From Mycobacteroides salmoniphilum (GTDB lineage: Bacteria; Actinomycetota; Actinomycetes; Mycobacteriales; Mycobacteriaceae), in assembly GCF_004924335.1 (NCBI RefSeq), contig NZ_CP024633.1, forward strand, positions 2,356,001 to 2,420,000: a stretch of DNA of 64,000 nt, written 5' to 3'. The notes under the pieces are model-generated. The model was not told where the DNA came from. It searched no databases and worked only from the letters and a program-made list of their open reading frames with translations. The position numbers were made by a program, and so were the translations under genes. Below are positions 27,051 to 35,707 of this stretch, piece by piece (position 1 is the stretch's first letter; every line of letters begins with the position of its first letter).

Positions 27051-27683
27051 TCAGGTAGGGCCGGAGGAACCCTCGGCCCGGCCTAGGGTGGGGTCGTTCC
27101 CGTCGTCCAAGCTGTCCCACATCACCCGCTCGCTCTGCTTCTTGTCTCCCGGATCGGTGCCGTCAGTCCGCCGGGCGGCCGGGGTCTGGTACTTCGTGTC
27201 CACGGCTCCCCGCGCGGCCCGTAGGAGCGTCATGGCGGCCAATACCGCCACGACGGCGGCAATGACCGTGGTCGTGGCTCCAGCGGAGAGCCGATCGGCG
27301 CCGATCAAGGTGGATACCGGAACGTTCTTGACATCCGCCGCACGGGGTCCGGCGTCGCGAATGGCCCAGAGGCTGACACCCAGGTAGGCCGCGCCGGCCC
27401 CGATAATCGCCACCAGGACGGCCAAGATCCGCAGCGCCCATCCGCGGATGGCGAGGGTGGCGATGGCCGCCGCGACCAAGGCGACCGCCAGCGGAAACAG
27501 GGCGGCCGACCACTCGGCGCCCGCCACCAGAATCGTGCGGGGCTCCCCCAAACCGTCGAACGACCTCAGCCGGACCCAGGTGAGCTTCGAGGCACCCCAC
27601 AACCCGCTTGCTGCGATCAGGAGCAGTCCGGCCCCCGTGAGGAGACGCTTCCGGCCCGGATTCCGCGGGGCCGGATCAGACAT
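27051..27683 (-). CDS. Trp-operon-associated membrane protein (TIGR02234 type)
   Basis: 210 aa from ATG at 27683, overlapping the trpE stop by 8 bp; the longer frame to 27962 is shadow of trpE. Four membrane segments: '[18 protein letters not shown]', '[20 protein letters not shown]', '[20 protein letters not shown]' and '[18 protein letters not shown]'. The extracytoplasmic loop after helix 1 has '[19 protein letters not shown]'. A hydrophilic C-tail follows. The family is found next to trp genes in actinobacteria (Rv1610 position in M. tuberculosis); its role is unknown. Confidence 0.88.
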   Translation of the reverse strand: MSDPAPRNPGRKRLLTGAGLLLIAASGLWGASKLTWVRLRSFDGLGEPRTILVAGAEWSAALFPLAVALVAAAIATLAIRGWALRILAVLVAIIGAGAAYLGVSLWAIRDAGPRAADVKNVPVSTLIGADRLSAGATTTVIAAVVAVLAAMTLLRAARGAVDTKYQTPAARRTDGTDPGDKKQSERVMWDSLDDGNDPTLGRAEGSSGPT

Positions 27684-29211
27684 CCGCAGCGCCCGTAAGG
27701 GTTTCGGCGGCCGCGATCGCATTGAGCACCGCGGTGGCCTTGTTCCGCGCCTCGTTGTATTCGTACTCGCCCGTGGAGTCGGCCACCACACCGCCGCCGG
27801 CCTGCACGTAAGCACGACCGTCCTTGAACAGCGCGGTTCGGATCGCGATGGCGAAATCGGCATTTCCGGCGAAGTCCAGGTACCCCAGTACTCCCCCGTA
27901 GAGGCCGCGGCGAGTGAGCTCGACTTCCTCGATGAGCTCCATGGCGCGCACCTTCGGCGCACCGGACAGCGTTCCCGCGGGGAAGCATGCGGTAATGGCG
28001 TCCAGTGCGGTCTTGCCGTCCGCGAGGAGTCCAGACACCGTCGACACCAAGTGCATGACGTGGCTGTAACGCTCGATGTGGCTGTAATCGCTGACCTTCA
28101 CGGTGCCCGGGGTGCAGACGCGTCCAAGGTCGTTGCGGCCCAGATCGACCAGCATGAGGTGCTCGGAGAGTTCCTTCTCGTCCGCGAGCAGATCCTTGGC
28201 GAGCAGGGTGTCTTCCTCGTCGGTGGCGCCGCGCCATCGCGTGCCGGCGATCGGATGGGTGGTGGCCACTCCGTCCTTGACCGTGACGAGCGCCTCCGGA
28301 CTTGATCCGACCACCGAAAACGCCGTCCCGCCCTCGGAATCCGGCGCGTGGAGCAGATACATATAAGGGCTGGGATTGGTGACCCGCAGGATCCGGTACA
28401 CCTCCAGCGGGTCGACATCGGTCTCCATTTCGAAGCGCATGCTCGGCACCACCTGGAATGCCTCACCTGCTTCGATATCGCCGACCAGCTTGTCGACGAT
28501 GGCGCTGTACTCCTCCACGGTGCGCTGGCTGCGATATGTGGGTGCCGGGCGGTCGAAATGGGCGACCGTGGAGGGCAGCGGCTGACCCAGCGCAGCCGTC
28601 ATGACGTCCAGTCGTGCGACCGCGCCGTCATAGGCCTCGGCGACGCGTTCCGGGGTGTCATCCCAGTTCACCGCGTTCGCGATGAGCGTGATGGTGCCCT
28701 CGTGATGGTCGACGGCCGCCATATCGGTGGCGAGTAGGAGCAACAGATCCGGCAGCCCCAGGTCGTCGGTCGTCTGCTGCGGAAGCCGCTCCAGCCGGCG
28801 GACGATGTCGTAGGCCAGGAAGCCGACCATGCCGCCGGACAGCGGCGGCAGGTCCGACAGCGCCTCGCCTGCCAGCAGGTCCATCGTGGCCCGCAACGCA
28901 TCGAGGGGATCACCCCCGACGGGAGCTCCCTCGGGGGTGGCCCCCAGCCAAGCGGCCTGACCGTCCCGGACGGTCAGTGCGGACGGAGATCCCGCGCCGA
29001 TGAACGACCAGCGCGACCATGACCGACCGTTCTCCGCCGATTCGAGCAGGAAGGTGCCCGGGCGGTTGGCGCCCAACTTGCGGTAGGCGGAGACCGGAGT
29101 CTCGCTGTCTGCCAGTACTTTTCGAGTCACCGGCACCACCCGATGCGCCGCCGCCAGGGCGTTGAATTCTTCCCTGGTCGTGGTCGCGGCGCCACTGACG
29201 GTGCTATGCAT
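27676..29211 (-). CDS. trpE: Anthranilate synthase component I
   Basis: 511 aa. Converts chorismate and ammonia/glutamine to anthranilate. The N-terminal '[20 protein letters not shown]' contains the LLES tryptophan-binding motif, so feedback inhibition by Trp is expected. The catalytic C-half shows 'PSPYMYLLH', '[15 protein letters not shown]', '[17 protein letters not shown]', '[20 protein letters not shown]' and '[14 protein letters not shown]'. The glutamine amidotransferase partner (TrpG/PabA) is not in the window. First gene of the trp cluster; start ATG at 29211, with a hairpin immediately upstream. Confidence 0.97.
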   Translation of the reverse strand: MHSTVSGAATTTREEFNALAAAHRVVPVTRKVLADSETPVSAYRKLGANRPGTFLLESAENGRSWSRWSFIGAGSPSALTVRDGQAAWLGATPEGAPVGGDPLDALRATMDLLAGEALSDLPPLSGGMVGFLAYDIVRRLERLPQQTTDDLGLPDLLLLLATDMAAVDHHEGTITLIANAVNWDDTPERVAEAYDGAVARLDVMTAALGQPLPSTVAHFDRPAPTYRSQRTVEEYSAIVDKLVGDIEAGEAFQVVPSMRFEMETDVDPLEVYRILRVTNPSPYMYLLHAPDSEGGTAFSVVGSSPEALVTVKDGVATTHPIAGTRWRGATDEEDTLLAKDLLADEKELSEHLMLVDLGRNDLGRVCTPGTVKVSDYSHIERYSHVMHLVSTVSGLLADGKTALDAITACFPAGTLSGAPKVRAMELIEEVELTRRGLYGGVLGYLDFAGNADFAIAIRTALFKDGRAYVQAGGGVVADSTGEYEYNEARNKATAVLNAIAAAETLTGAADV

Positions 29212-29221
29212 GGAAGCTATT

Positions 29222-29239
29222 CTCCCAGACCCCTGGGAG
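29222..29239 (-). promoter_or_regulatory. trpE leader hairpin masking a GGGAG ribosome site
   Basis: On the minus strand CTCCCAG-GGGT-CTGGGAG is a perfect 7-bp stem. Its 3' arm holds GGGAG, 10 nt before the trpE ATG, so folding would hide the most likely Shine-Dalgarno. A second inverted repeat of CCCGGG copies lies farther upstream (~29263-29282). No Trp-rich leader peptide was found, so this is not a classical attenuator. Confidence 0.45.
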
Positions 29240-29286
29240 CCGATTAGGCCGCGTTGCCGACCCGGGCCAGCCGACCCGGGATTCGC

Positions 29287-29778
29287 CTAGCCCTCGTAGG
29301 CCCGCAAAGACTCGACAAGGCGCTCCAGCCCTCCCACCACAGCGTCGCGATCTTCGCCCAGTCCGGCGAGAGCCGCGGACTGGATAAGCAACCGCTCCGG
29401 GAAATGCTCGTCAACCACCGCGCGTCCGCTATCCGTCATGCTGATGATGACCGCTCGCCGGTCATTGACGCTGGCCTCCCGAGTGACGTATCCACGCTCC
29501 TCGAGTTTGCGCAGCGTTCGGCTCACCCACGCTTGTGATACGCCAAGCTCTTCGGCGATGTGCCGAGCGATGACGGGACCTTTGCGATATCGCAGCACGA
29601 TGAGAATGTCGTGCTCGGGCTCCGGGATAGACGCGGACGTGCACAAAGGTTCAATCGCGCGCGCGAGCAGACCCGAGGCACGCTTCAGCAAGCCAATGAT
29701 CTCCATGGAGGCTGTGTCGAGATCGGGCCTGTTCTGCGACCAATCGCGCACAGTGATCGAACTCTCCTTGACCACCAT
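29287..29778 (-). CDS. MarR-family transcriptional regulator
   Basis: 163 aa winged-helix protein. Dimerisation helices flank the DNA-binding domain at ~55-115: 'EHDILIVLRYRKGPVIARHI', recognition helix 'LGVSQAWVSRTLRKLEERGY' and the wing 'VTREASVNDRRAVIISMTDSG' with the conserved DRR. It is divergent from mmpS-mmpL across a 350-bp spacer. In M. tuberculosis a MarR protein (Rv0678) represses mmpS5-mmpL5, so local repression of the transporter is the natural hypothesis. It also lies 75 bp upstream of trpE on the same strand, and read-through is possible. Confidence 0.9.
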   Translation of the reverse strand: MVVKESSITVRDWSQNRPDLDTASMEIIGLLKRASGLLARAIEPLCTSASIPEPEHDILIVLRYRKGPVIARHIAEELGVSQAWVSRTLRKLEERGYVTREASVNDRRAVIISMTDSGRAVVDEHFPERLLIQSAALAGLGEDRDAVVGGLERLVESLRAYEG

Positions 29779-30128
29779 CGCGTCCCTTCTTGGATCCTCT
29801 CGACCGCGGGATGTGCACGTGCCGACCTAAGGCTATCGAACTCTGCGCGCCCTGCCCGCAAGCTCGGCAACATCGGTGACAACTGGACCGGCGCGGTCTG
29901 CGTCACACTGACTAGACACCAATTACTTAACTTATATAGTATTCGTCACGCATCCGTTCAGGACTTTGCCTGTGCTGTGACGACAGATCCGGGAACGAGC
30001 GACGTGGAACGTCAACGGGTCAATGATGACCGACACATTCTTGCAGTAAGACATAAGTAACGCTGCGAATACGTGCCGCCATGTCCGCATGCCCGAAGGT
30101 CATATCTTAAGGACGGAAAGGGTTAGCT
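29779..30128. promoter_or_regulatory. Divergent promoter region, marR / mmpS
   Basis: 350 bp with no convincing gene. It is more AT-rich than its surroundings at 29921-29945. For mmpS a TATCTT -10 box lies at 30103-30108, 20 nt before the ATG. For marR a TAGCCT box may be read on the minus strand near 29830-29837. TTACTTA (29923-29929) and TAAGTAA (30054-30060) form a distant inverted pair. TTGCAG…CTGCGAA around 30041-30069 frames the second copy. These are candidate regulator half-sites. Confidence 0.5.
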
Positions 30129-30572
30129 ATGAGCATCTCCAGGAGCCGTCGCATACTCAATAAGACCTGGTTGCCGCTCCTATCCCTGGCCATACTTCTG
30201 ACCGCAGGACTGGCCATCAAGTTCGCACACGGGGTTTTCGGCTCGCAGGACCGAACACACAGCCCGGGAGGCAATTTCGCCGTAGTCCAGTTCAATCCCA
30301 AGAACATCGTCTACGAAGTGTTTGGCGACTACGGCGGCTGGGCGAGGGTGAGCTACTGGGACACCAACAACAGACCGGTCGATATCCAGCCCACCTCATT
30401 GCCGTGGACACACACCGAGACGACAGTCTTGACGACCGCGACCGGCGACATCACGGCACAGGTGGCAGGCCAAAATGTCGGCTGCCGCATCACCGTTGAC
30501 GGCTTAGTGCGCTCGGAGCACACCGCAACCGGCGAGCACGCCGGCGTCTGGTGCCAGGTGCTGTCCGCATGA
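30129..30572 (+). CDS. MmpS-family membrane protein
   Basis: 147 aa, the usual MmpS size. One N-terminal membrane anchor, 'TWLPLLSLAILLTAGLAIKF', followed by an extracytoplasmic beta-sandwich domain with 'KNIVYEVFGDYGGWARVSYW', 'PVDIQPTSLPWTHTETTVL' and 'QVAGQNVGCRITVDG', two Cys that may form a disulphide. MmpS proteins work with a cognate MmpL in export of lipids or siderophores or in drug efflux. ATGA overlap with mmpL indicates a pair. Which MmpS it is cannot be told from sequence alone. Confidence 0.93.
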   Translation: MSISRSRRILNKTWLPLLSLAILLTAGLAIKFAHGVFGSQDRTHSPGGNFAVVQFNPKNIVYEVFGDYGGWARVSYWDTNNRPVDIQPTSLPWTHTETTVLTTATGDITAQVAGQNVGCRITVDGLVRSEHTATGEHAGVWCQVLSA

Positions 30573-33382
30573 GCGCACATTCCACACAGAAACCGTTCTT
30601 CGCCAGGATAATTCGCAAGTTCTCCATACTGGTGGTACTCGCCTGGGCGGCGTTCACCGTCCTGATCAACACCGTGGTTCCGCAGCTCGAACCCGTCACC
30701 GACGCGAACCAGGGCCCGCTGGTACCGCTCGACGCTCCGTCATCCCGGGCCCTGATTCACATTGGCGAATCGTTCCAGGAATCCGATAGCAACAGCCTGG
30801 CGATGGTCATCCTGGAGGGTGATCACAAGCTCAACGATGCCGATCACAGGTTCTACGACGCGCTGGCCAGCAAGCTGGAGAACGACAAGAAGCACGTCCA
30901 GTACGTGATGAACCTGTGGGGTCAGGGCACCACCGCAGCGGGCGTGCAGAGCTCCGACGGGCAAGCCGCGTACACCCTCGTTCGGGTCGCCGGCGACCAG
31001 GGCTCGACGGTGTCCGACGAATCCATCCGTGCGGTCCGCGAGCTGGTCGCCGAGATCCAGCCCCCCAACGGGGTCAAGGTGTACGTCTCCGGCTCGGCCC
31101 CGCTATCCACGGACATGCTTCAGGTGGGCAACCAAAGCATGATCCGCCTGATGTACGTGACGATCGCCATCATCACGGTGATGCTGTTGATCGTCTACCG
31201 ATCCGTCGCCACCGCCCTCCTGACGCTGTTGGTGGTGATGGTCGAGTTATCTTGCGGGCGTGGTGTTGTCGCCTTCCTCGCCTATCACAAGCTGATCGGC
31301 ATCTCGGTCTTTGCGTCGAACATCCTGGTGTCGTTGATCCTCGGCGCCGGGACCGACTACGCGATCTTCTTGATCGGCAGGTACCAGGAGGCGCGGCACG
31401 CGGGCGAGGATCGGGAGACGGCGTATTACTCCGCGGTGAAAGGCGTCTCGCACGTCATCCTCGGCTCCGGCCTGGCCATCGCAGGTGCGACGTTCTGTCT
31501 TCAGTTCACGCGCCTCAACTACTTCAACACCATGGGCATCCCGTGCGCGGCGGCGACGCTCGTCGCGGTCGCGGCGTCCCTCACGTTTGGGCCCGCGGTG
31601 CTGGCGCTGGGTAGCCGCTTCGGGGTTTTCGAGCCGAAAGTCAAGGCAAGTGCCGGTATTTGGCGCAAGGTGGGCACCGTCACCGTGCGTTGGCCGGGCC
31701 GGATTCTCGTGGTGAGCAGTGTTGTGGTGCTGATCGGATCGATCACGCTGCCGTCGTACCGTCCCAACTACAACGACCGGATATACATTGCCGACGACGT
31801 CCCGGCGAATCAGGGATATGCCGCGGCAGACAGGCACTTTCCGGTGAGCAAGCTCAACAGCGACATGCTCATGATCGAATCCGATCACGACATGCGTAAC
31901 TCGACGGACATGATCGCGTTGGACAAGGTGGCGCGCGAGGTGTTCCACACACCCGGTGTCGCCATGATCCAGAGCGTCACCAGGCCGCTAGGTACACCGC
32001 TGGAGCATTCGTCGTTCACGTACACGATGGGGACCATGGGAACCAAGATCAACGAGATACTCCCGTTTCTTACAGACCTCACCGATCGGTTCACCCAAAT
32101 GGCCGACATCACCGATCGGATGGCCGCCCTGATGCGCCAACAGCAGGAGCTCACCGGGCAGCAGGCAGGATCGGCGCACATCTCCCTCAAAGGTGCACAG
32201 GAGTTGAAAAACGTCACGGTGAGCATGCGGGACACCCTCGCCAATTTCGACGATCAGTTCCGGCCGCTGCGCAATTACTTCTACTGGGAACCGCACTGCG
32301 CGGATATCCCGATGTGCTGGGCGATGAGGTCACTGTTCGATATGACCGACCAGGTCGATTCGATGACCGATGCGGTGGACGACAGCCTCAAGGCAGCTGT
32401 GATCCAGGACGCGGTCACTCCGCAACTGGTCGAGGTTATTGGCAGAAGCGCCGCCGAACTGGACAACATGAGAAAGGTCGTGCTCACCGAGCAGAGCACC
32501 ATGCGGCCGATGCTCACCCAGATGAATGAGCTGGGCCGCCAGATGATGGACCTCGGATATGCATTCGACAGTTCGAAGAACGACGAGTTCTTCTACCTGC
32601 CCCCCGATGCCTTCGACAATCCGTACTTCCAGATCGACCTGAAGTACTTCGTCTCACCGGACGGGAAATCCGCCCGCTACATGATCTACCACGACGGTGA
32701 GGCACTGAGTGAGGAAGGCATTGATCATGCGCAGGCCTATCTGCCCGCCGCCAAGGAGGCTCTCAAAGGAACGACCCTGGCCGGATCGCGGGTCTATCTG
32801 GGCGGTGCGGCGGCGACGTACTGGGACATCCAGGACGCCACCAAGACCGATCTCCTGATTGCGGCGATCGCGGCGTTCGCATTGATTTTCCTGGTGATGC
32901 TGTTGATCACCCGCAGCGTGGTGGCGGCACTGGTCATTGTCGGCACAGTGGCGTTCTCCTACTCGGGCGCCTTCGGCCTGTCCGTGTTGGTCTGGCAGCA
33001 CTTCCTCGGTATACCGCTGAGCTGGCTGAACCTGCCGATCACCTTCATCATTCTGGTGGCCGTGGGGTCGGACTACAACCTGTTGCTCATTTCCCGCTAT
33101 CTGGAGGAGAGCAAGGCAGGGCTCAACACCGGTCTGATCCGTGCGGTGGCCAACTCCGGCAAGGTCGTCACCACCGCGGGCATCGTGTTCGCGACCACGA
33201 TGATGGCCATGCTGTCCAGCGATCTGCTGTCGGTGGGCCAGCTTGGCTCCATCATCGGCCTGGGCCTGCTGCTGGACACGCTCATCGTGCGGTCGTTCAT
33301 CACCCCCGCCATTGCCCGGCTGCTCGGGCCGTTGTTCTGGTGGCCCCGGGTGATCCGGTCACGCCCGCTACCCGCCCGCTGA
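30569..33382 (+). CDS. MmpL-family RND transporter
   Basis: 937 aa from ATG at 30569. Two MMPL/RND halves, each with a large extracytoplasmic loop and a membrane block. The proton-relay Asp-Tyr pairs are visible in 'LGAGTDYAIFLIGRYQE' (helix 4) and 'AVGSDYNLLLISRYLEES' (helix 10). The helical stretch near 'MRQQQELTGQQAGSAHISLK' suggests a coiled-coil in the second loop, as in MmpL4/5-type proteins. It should export a lipid, siderophore or drug using the proton gradient. A strong hairpin follows the stop. Regulation is likely by the divergent MarR. Confidence 0.95.
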   Translation: MSAHSTQKPFFARIIRKFSILVVLAWAAFTVLINTVVPQLEPVTDANQGPLVPLDAPSSRALIHIGESFQESDSNSLAMVILEGDHKLNDADHRFYDALASKLENDKKHVQYVMNLWGQGTTAAGVQSSDGQAAYTLVRVAGDQGSTVSDESIRAVRELVAEIQPPNGVKVYVSGSAPLSTDMLQVGNQSMIRLMYVTIAIITVMLLIVYRSVATALLTLLVVMVELSCGRGVVAFLAYHKLIGISVFASNILVSLILGAGTDYAIFLIGRYQEARHAGEDRETAYYSAVKGVSHVILGSGLAIAGATFCLQFTRLNYFNTMGIPCAAATLVAVAASLTFGPAVLALGSRFGVFEPKVKASAGIWRKVGTVTVRWPGRILVVSSVVVLIGSITLPSYRPNYNDRIYIADDVPANQGYAAADRHFPVSKLNSDMLMIESDHDMRNSTDMIALDKVAREVFHTPGVAMIQSVTRPLGTPLEHSSFTYTMGTMGTKINEILPFLTDLTDRFTQMADITDRMAALMRQQQELTGQQAGSAHISLKGAQELKNVTVSMRDTLANFDDQFRPLRNYFYWEPHCADIPMCWAMRSLFDMTDQVDSMTDAVDDSLKAAVIQDAVTPQLVEVIGRSAAELDNMRKVVLTEQSTMRPMLTQMNELGRQMMDLGYAFDSSKNDEFFYLPPDAFDNPYFQIDLKYFVSPDGKSARYMIYHDGEALSEEGIDHAQAYLPAAKEALKGTTLAGSRVYLGGAAATYWDIQDATKTDLLIAAIAAFALIFLVMLLITRSVVAALVIVGTVAFSYSGAFGLSVLVWQHFLGIPLSWLNLPITFIILVAVGSDYNLLLISRYLEESKAGLNTGLIRAVANSGKVVTTAGIVFATTMMAMLSSDLLSVGQLGSIIGLGLLLDTLIVRSFITPAIARLLGPLFWWPRVIRSRPLPAR

Positions 33383-33388
33383 TGTGGC

Positions 33389-33425
33389 GGCATGCCTGGG
33401 ACCGCATGTGCGGCCCGGGCATGCC
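33389..33425 (+). terminator. Long hairpin after mmpL
   Basis: GGCATGCCTGGG (33389-33400) pairs with CCCGGGCATGCC (33414-33425) over 12 bp with one G·U, and CCGCA/TGCGG extend the stem inside it. There is no U-tract, as is common for mycobacterial intrinsic terminators. It starts 7 nt after the mmpL stop. Confidence 0.7.
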
Positions 33426-33678
33426 GTTCGGGGCACTCGGTTGCTCGCCGGACGACGCTCGCGCGCCGGCCCGGGAGTGCCGGGGAAACCGGGTACGCCA
33501 GCGCAACTCCCAGTGAAACTCCCATACCGCGCCGCCGGGTAGGAACACCGTCACGTTCTTCGATGGCACGTCGCACCTCATCAGGTCGAGCCGATATACG
33601 GGCCTGTCCGGCCGCACTTCTCGGACCCCCAGGGTATCGAACACCCGTTCGATAGGTCAACGCCTCTAGCGTAAAGCG
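33426..33678. other. Spacer between the mmpL terminator and the HIT gene
   Basis: About 250 bp with no gene I can support. A minus-strand frame from GTG at 33644 has coding-like third positions over its first ~50 codons ('RPVYRLDLMRCDVPSKNVTV') but no ribosome site and no recognisable homology, and it runs antisense into mmpL. It may be a decayed or very small gene. The right end holds a TAGCGT -10 box (33667-33672) for the HIT gene. Confidence 0.3.
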
Positions 33679-34107
33679 GTGGCTGACGAGTGCTTGTTTT
33701 GCGGGATTGTCTCCGGTGTCGTACCCGGCGTACGCGTCGCGGAGGATGCCAAAACCTATGCCTTCATGGACATCAACCCCGCCTCAGACGGACATCTCCT
33801 GGTGGTTCCGAAGCGGCACAGCAAGGATCTGCTCGAGATACCGGCCGATGATCTGAGCGCAGTCACGTTGACCGCCCAGCGGATCGCCCACGCAGTCGTC
33901 ACCGAACTCAGGGCCGATGGCGTGAACCTTCTGAATTGCTGCGGCGCGCACGCATGGCAGACCGAGTTCCATTTCCACTTCCACGTGATCCCCCGGTATG
34001 TCAACAAGTCCAAAGACCGGCTGGGACTGCCCTGGGCGCCCGGCATCCGTGGTGACTTGCACGCGATCAGCGCCCTGGGAAACCGACTGTCCCGCGCGCT
34101 GGCGTAG
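33679..34107 (+). CDS. HIT-family nucleotide hydrolase/transferase
   Basis: 142 aa. N-terminal 'CLFCGIVSGVVPG' and 'YAFMDINPASDGHLLVVPKR' and the histidine triad 'HFHFHVIPRY' identify it; the first His of the usual H-x-H-x-H-x-x pattern is present. Family members hydrolyse nucleoside phosphoramidates or dinucleoside polyphosphates. The GTG start at 33679 lies exactly 6 nt after a TAGCGT -10 box and has no Shine-Dalgarno, so the mRNA is probably leaderless. bcp follows 10 bp later. Confidence 0.93.
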   Translation: MADECLFCGIVSGVVPGVRVAEDAKTYAFMDINPASDGHLLVVPKRHSKDLLEIPADDLSAVTLTAQRIAHAVVTELRADGVNLLNCCGAHAWQTEFHFHFHVIPRYVNKSKDRLGLPWAPGIRGDLHAISALGNRLSRALA

Positions 34108-34117
34108 CGTTCGACTC

Positions 34118-34576
34118 ATGAAACCTGGTGATCGTGTCGCCGACTTCGAACTTCCGGACCAGACCGGAACAACCCGCAGCCTGTCCGCGCTCCTGGCCGA
34201 CGGGCCCGTCGTGCTGTTCTTCTATCCCGCCGCGAACACGCCCGGCTGCACCGCCGAGGCCTGCCATTTCCGGGATTTGGCAAGCGAATTCAAGGAAGTA
34301 GGCGCCTCGCGCGTCGGCATCAGCGTCGATTCGGTCGAAAAGCAGGCCGACTTCGCCGACAAGCGCAAGTTCGACTACCCACTGCTCTCGGACAAGGGCG
34401 GGGCGATCTCCACGGCGTTTGGCGTCAAGCGCGGACTGCTGGGCAAGCTGGCGCCCGTCAAGCGGACCACGTTCATCATCGACACCGACAAGACGGTGCT
34501 TGAGGTGTTCGCAAGCGAGCTCAATATGAACGCGCACGCGGACAAGGCCTTAGAGTTCCTCCGCGCCCGCAAGTAG
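34118..34576 (+). CDS. bcp: Peroxiredoxin, Bcp/PrxQ type
   Basis: 152 aa from ATG at 34118. Reduces hydrogen and organic peroxides in the cytosol. 'PVVLFFYPAANTPGCTAEAC' holds the peroxidatic Cys and a second Cys five residues later, the PrxQ/BCP atypical two-Cys arrangement. 'VGISVDSVEKQADFADKRKF' and 'KRTTFIIDTDKTVLEVF' complete the thioredoxin fold. The length is normal. It is co-oriented with the HIT gene and convergent with hisI. Confidence 0.95.
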   Translation: MKPGDRVADFELPDQTGTTRSLSALLADGPVVLFFYPAANTPGCTAEACHFRDLASEFKEVGASRVGISVDSVEKQADFADKRKFDYPLLSDKGGAISTAFGVKRGLLGKLAPVKRTTFIIDTDKTVLEVFASELNMNAHADKALEFLRARK

Positions 34577-34586
34577 CACGCGCAAC

Positions 34587-34937
34587 CTAACGCTCTTCAC
34601 TCAGGAGTTCATCGGCATCGAAGCAGCTGTGCGCGCCGGTGTGGCACGCCGGTCCGGTCTGATCGACTTCGAGTACCAGCGTGTCGCCGTCACAGTCCAG
34701 CCGCACCGCGTGCACGTATTGGGTGTGACCCGACGTCTCGCCCTTGACCCACAGGCGCTGACGCGACCGCGAGAAGTAGGTACCGCGTCGCGTCTCCAGG
34801 GTCTGCGCCAGGGCCTCGTCGTTCATCCAGGCGACCATCAACACCGTGCCCGTGCCGTGTTCCTGCACCACCGCGGTCACCAGGCCGGCTGAGTCACGCT
34901 TCAGGCGGTCGGCAATGGCCGGATCGAGCTCGCTCAT
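34587..34937 (-). CDS. hisI: Phosphoribosyl-AMP cyclohydrolase
   Basis: 116 aa. Opens the purine ring of PR-AMP, third step of histidine synthesis. '[20 protein letters not shown]', '[20 protein letters not shown]' and '[20 protein letters not shown]' supply the zinc and magnesium ligands. It is a stand-alone HisI with no HisE fusion. Last gene of the operon; overlaps hisF by 4 bp. Confidence 0.97.
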   Translation of the reverse strand: MSELDPAIADRLKRDSAGLVTAVVQEHGTGTVLMVAWMNDEALAQTLETRRGTYFSRSRQRLWVKGETSGHTQYVHAVRLDCDGDTLVLEVDQTGPACHTGAHSCFDADELLSEER

Positions 34938-35707
34938 CGCACGGTGATCCCTTCTGCGGCCATGGCCGCTTTCACCTCGCCGATGGTCAGCTCGCGGAAA
35001 TGAAAGACACTGGCCGCCAGCACCGCGTCGGCCCCGGCCTTGACTGCCGGCGCGAAATGCGCAGCAGCGCCGGCCCCGCCACTGGCGATCACCGGAACGT
35101 CCACCGCCGCACGCGCGGCCGTGATCATCGCGAGATCGAACCCCGCCTTGGTGCCGTCCGCGTCCATGGAATTGAGCAGGATCTCCCCTACCCCCAATTC
35201 AGCTCCGCGCGTTGTCCATTCGATGGCATCGATCCCGGTGCCCGTGCGGCCGCCATGGGTCGTGACTTCCCATCCCGACGGCGTCGGCGTGTCACCCTCG
35301 CGGACCCGGCGCGCATCCACGCTCAGCACAATGCACTGCGATCCGAACCGCTGTGCCAGCTCGGCCAGCAGCTCGGGGCGCGCGATTGCCGCGGTGTTGA
35401 CGCCGACCTTGTCCGCACCGGCGCGCAGCAGCACGTTGACGTCTTCCACCGATCGCACGCCGCCGCCCACCGTCAACGGAATGAACACCTGCTCGGCGGT
35501 GCGCCGCACCACATCCAGCATCGTCGCCCGACCCGAGGACGAGGCGGTGACGTCGAGGAACGTCAGTTCGTCCACACCCTCGGCGTCATATGCGGCGGCG
35601 AGCTCCACCGGATCTCCGGCATCACGCAGGTTTTCGAAGTTCACACCCTTGACCACTCGACCATCGTCGACGTCAAGACAGGCGATGACACGGGTAGCAA
35701 CACTCAT
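34934..35707 (-). CDS. hisF: Imidazole glycerol phosphate synthase, cyclase subunit
   Basis: 257 aa (beta/alpha)8 barrel. Uses ammonia from HisH and PRFAR to make IGP and AICAR. Catalytic Asp residues are in '[20 protein letters not shown]' and '[12 protein letters not shown]'; phosphate sites '[15 protein letters not shown]' and '[20 protein letters not shown]'. A ~10-residue insertion around '[20 protein letters not shown]' is seen in mycobacterial HisF. ATGA-type overlaps on both sides. Confidence 0.97.
   Translation of the reverse strand: MSVATRVIACLDVDDGRVVKGVNFENLRDAGDPVELAAAYDAEGVDELTFLDVTASSSGRATMLDVVRRTAEQVFIPLTVGGGVRSVEDVNVLLRAGADKVGVNTAAIARPELLAELAQRFGSQCIVLSVDARRVREGDTPTPSGWEVTTHGGRTGTGIDAIEWTTRGAELGVGEILLNSMDADGTKAGFDLAMITAARAAVDVPVIASGGAGAAAHFAPAVKAGADAVLAASVFHFRELTIGEVKAAMAAEGITVR

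Noticed and set aside
29212..29286. Trp-codon leader peptide before trpE
   Set aside because: Only a single TGG is found in the leader, not the run needed for attenuation.
33097..33660. 187-codon minus-strand frame at the mmpL end
   Set aside because: Mostly antisense to mmpL, Arg/Pro/Ala-rich, no ribosome site.
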